From JAQUTK01 sp963677415 (lineage in GTDB: Bacteria > Bacteroidota > Bacteroidia > Bacteroidales > JAQUTK01): DNA of 64,000 nucleotides. Each line of letters begins with the position of its first letter. Position 1 is the first letter of the stretch. Positions 61,980 through 64,000 of the stretch are shown here, in pieces. The stretch is from positions 1-64,000 of the forward strand of contig CAXXFJ010000048.1 of assembly GCA_963677415.2 (NCBI GenBank), given 5' to 3'. A program made the position numbers and the translations under genes. The notes below the pieces were generated by a model, which worked only from the letters and a program-made list of their open reading frames with translations, made no database searches and was not told where the DNA came from.

Positions 61980-62249
61980 TCAATAGCATTATTTACTTCA
62001 ACCACATATTATTCCCAAATTCTTTGCAAAAGAACAAAAAATATATCAGATTCCCTATTTATATGTGTTCCATTTTTCATTAATTAACTGTGAAAATCTT
62101 ATTTCTGATAATTTGGCCACAAGTATTATTCCTAGCGGTTTTTTTGAAGTGTTTCTTTTTGTTTTATCAATCCTTTTTTGTTCCTTTGACTCCGAAAAAG
62201 AATTCTACTTAAATGATAATTACAAGAGCAATGATTTTATTCATAAGTG

Positions 62250-63158
62250 ATGAAATATAATACAAATCCTATAATAAACAACTATTTCTCATATTTACGT
62301 TTAGAAAAGGGCTTATCTGAAAATACCTTGTCCGCCTATAAACGTGATATTACTAAACTTCATATATTTCTCTCCCAATATAATGTTGAATTTGAGGCAG
62401 TAGATTCTTATCTATTGCATCAGTTTGTAATTTGGATGGGAGAAACTCTGATTAAACCTCGGTCACAAGCAAGAATTCTATCTGGATTACGATCTTTCTA
62501 TCATTTTCTCTTGCATGAAGATATTATACAGACTGATCCAACTGTAATGATTGATATGCCCAATATTGGAAGCCGCCTTCCATCTGTATTGACTGTGGAT
62601 GAAATAGACCGTATGATTGGGGTTGTTGATCTTTCAAAACCTGATGGTCAGCGCAACAGAGCTATAATAGAAGTTCTTTATGGATGTGGTTTACGGGTTT
62701 CAGAATTAGTAAATCTGAAAATATCCGAACTTTACTTGGATGAACAGTTTTTGATGGTAATTGGAAAGGGTAATAAACAGCGATTAGTGCCTATATCCTC
62801 TGTTGCTATAAAAGAAATTGAAAAGTATAAATATGACCGTAATCAGTTAGATATTAAGAAAGGCGAGGAAGATATTCTTTTCCTGAATCGATTTGGTCAT
62901 AGGCTTACCCGAGTTATGGTTTTCTATATAATTAAAAAACATGCAGGTCTTGCGGGTATTACCAAGCAAATAAGTCCGCATACTCTACGTCATTCCTTTG
63001 CGACACATTTATTAGAAGGAGGTGCCAATCTGCGCGTGATACAGGAAATGCTTGGTCATGAAAGTATTACAACGACAGAGATATACACACATCTTGATAC
63101 AGCTTACCTTAGAAGTGAGATAATGAGTTGTCATCCGCGGAATAATAAAAGAAGTTGA
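62250..63158 (+). CDS. xerD: Site-specific tyrosine recombinase XerD
   Basis: 302 residues from ATG 62250 (the frame also has a GTG three bases earlier). Resolves chromosome dimers at dif. N-terminal SAM-like core-binding domain (SENTLSAYKRDI), then the catalytic set: Arg in GCGLRVSELV, Lys in VIGKGNKQR, HTLRHSFATH, His in GHESITTTE and Tyr in YTHL. Full length. Stands alone; no dif-like site was recognised nearby. Confidence 0.95.
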   Translation: MKYNTNPIINNYFSYLRLEKGLSENTLSAYKRDITKLHIFLSQYNVEFEAVDSYLLHQFVIWMGETLIKPRSQARILSGLRSFYHFLLHEDIIQTDPTVMIDMPNIGSRLPSVLTVDEIDRMIGVVDLSKPDGQRNRAIIEVLYGCGLRVSELVNLKISELYLDEQFLMVIGKGNKQRLVPISSVAIKEIEKYKYDRNQLDIKKGEEDILFLNRFGHRLTRVMVFYIIKKHAGLAGITKQISPHTLRHSFATHLLEGGANLRVIQEMLGHESITTTEIYTHLDTAYLRSEIMSCHPRNNKRS

Positions 63159-63237
63159 AAAATCATATTAAATTTGTAATTGATTGCGGCAAAGCGGATA
63201 TTTTTTTCTCTTTAATCCTTCTTTGAGAAATATGTAT

Positions 63238-63245
63238 TACTTTTG
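63238..63245 (+). promoter_or_regulatory. Bacteroides-type -7 element, terminal lipoprotein gene
   Basis: TACTTTTG, 41 bases before the ATG at 63287. Confidence 0.5.
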
Positions 63246-63286
63246 CCCTTGATTTTGTAAAAGAACTATATCAAAATATTTAAATT

Positions 63287-64000
63287 ATGTATAAACATTT
63301 AAGTTTGGCCCTTGTAGCTGCTATGCTGCTGGTTTTTTCTTCTTGTAGCAAGAAGATGGGAGGATTGTCTTCCGATTATTTTACAACAACCCCAGACGTT
63401 CTGGAGGAAGTAGCTGGTACAGTTCCTGTTACTATTAACGGAAAGTTTCCAGCTAAGTTTTTTAACAAGAAAGCGATTGTCACTGTCACGCCGGTGTTGA
63501 CATACAACGGAGGTGAAGCTTATGGAGAATCTACTACTTTCCAAGGAGAGAAAGTAGAAGGAAACAATAAGATGATTTCTTATAATGAAGGAGGTTTGTT
63601 TACTATGAAAACATCTTTTAAATATAAAGATGTCATGGCAAAATCTGAATTGTATCTCGAGTTTACAGCAAAGATTGGAAAGAAAGATGTAAAAATCCCA
63701 CGTGTAAAAATTGCTGATGGTGTAATTTCTACGGCATTGTTATCATCAGCAGCAACAAGTACACCGGCTATTGCTCCTGATAAATTTCAAAGAATTATTA
63801 AAGAAGCTCATCAGGCTAACATTATGTTCCTAATTCAACAAGCAGAACTTCGTGCTAGTGAGTTGAAGGGGCAATCTGTGAAAGGTTTGAAAGAAAAATT
63901 GGCTGAAGCAGCCAATGCTGAGAATAAGAAAGTAACAAGTCTTGAGATTTCTTCATATGCATCTCCCGATGGTGGTCTTGATCTGAATGAGAAACTGGCA
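63287..64000 (+). CDS. Conserved Bacteroidales lipoprotein, 5' part (TPR-type family)
   Basis: The first 238 codons; the gene runs off the window. It was missed as an open frame because it lacks a stop here. Signal with lipobox Cys20 (LVFSSCSKK). VPVTINGKFPAKFFNKKAIVTVTPVL, a GGEAYG..TTFQGEKV segment and the late SLEISSYASPDGGLDLNEKLA, which resembles the start of an OmpA-like or repeat region, match a large Bacteroidales lipoprotein usually labelled tetratricopeptide-repeat protein. The TPR part would lie beyond the window. Function unknown. Confidence 0.65.
   Translation, partial: MYKHLSLALVAAMLLVFSSCSKKMGGLSSDYFTTTPDVLEEVAGTVPVTINGKFPAKFFNKKAIVTVTPVLTYNGGEAYGESTTFQGEKVEGNNKMISYNEGGLFTMKTSFKYKDVMAKSELYLEFTAKIGKKDVKIPRVKIADGVISTALLSSAATSTPAIAPDKFQRIIKEAHQANIMFLIQQAELRASELKGQSVKGLKEKLAEAANAENKKVTSLEISSYASPDGGLDLNEKLA

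Noticed and set aside
62065..62250. A 61-codon frame before xerD
   Set aside because: Low-complexity AT-rich sequence with no homology or start signal.
62250..63158. Mobile-element integrase
   Set aside because: Length and sequence fit housekeeping XerD, and there is no attachment site, excisionase or cargo around it.

Overview
The window is a single 64 kb stretch of a Bacteroidales (phylum Bacteroidota) chromosome. The grounds are Bacteroidota-specific genes (gldK-L-M-N with a PorP-like gene, DUF4290, DUF4834, DUF3098, DUF3316, a long NagB/PIG-L fusion, an HU-like protein of the Bacteroides type), repeated matches to the Bacteroides -7 promoter element TAnnTTTG, and few strong Shine-Dalgarno sequences. 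A complete type IX secretion (T9SS) core and a secreted enzyme with a T9SS sorting domain suggest a lineage other than the common gut Bacteroides, perhaps an environmental Bacteroides, Parabacteroides, Dysgonomonas or Paludibacter-like organism. I cannot name the species.

Layout. 1-1.9 kb: the end of a dTDP-3-amino-3,6-dideoxyhexose operon (two FdtA-like cupins, a GNAT transferase, a DegT/FdtB aminotransferase running off the left edge). 2-5.7 kb: a YitT membrane protein and leuS. All five apparent frameshifts of the window lie between 0.66 and 4.1 kb, including one in essential leuS, so they probably reflect consensus errors near a contig end. 5.7-6.1 kb: a four-unit 22-bp tandem repeat and a terminator. 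6.1-12.2 kb: T9SS operon porP-gldK-gldL-gldM-gldN on the minus strand. 12.3-14 kb: DUF2795 protein, corrinoid adenosyltransferase, methyltransferase. 14.2-20.1 kb, plus strand: DUF4290, murA, rimM, M23-like protein, dxr, rseP (envelope and isoprenoid functions). 20.2-24.1 kb: a 1299-residue GH38 alpha-mannosidase with a discoidin domain and a T9SS sorting tail, a likely client of the secretion system 10 kb away. 24.5-33.2 kb: tRNA(CAU), HAD phosphatase, ribF, a Lol/FtsX-type permease, rbfA, O-methyltransferase, aroQ, pgi, gpsA, lysS. 33.5-38.2 kb: psd and pssA (phosphatidylethanolamine synthesis), DUF4834, tadA, a small RHH-like protein, fabI, a Sua5/YrdC protein and a zinc-less sirtuin. 38.2-41.9 kb: typA, rpsO, HU-like protein, tRNA-Leu. 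41.9-48.8 kb: S41 protease, DUF3316, parC, divergent glyS and an FKBP lipoprotein. 48.9-52.7 kb: nagB/PIG-L fusion and an intact IS1182-family element. 52.7-55.6 kb: sugar MFS transporter and metK, the latter behind a SAM-II-like riboswitch. 55.7-62 kb: operon methyltransferase-ftsX-DUF3098-uppP-truB-queA-folK-flavodiiron protein. 62.2-64 kb: xerD and the first 238 codons of a conserved lipoprotein cut by the window end.

Most of the window is housekeeping chromosome. I found no CRISPR array, prophage, or obviously new defence or mobile system. The observations most worth a second look are the MurA Cys-to-Asp active site (predicted fosfomycin insensitivity), the SAM-II riboswitch starting at a canonical promoter, the tandem FdtA pair in which one copy has lost an active-site histidine, the NagB domain lacking most canonical catalytic residues, the glycine-rich linker in GldL, and the cluster of indels near the left edge.
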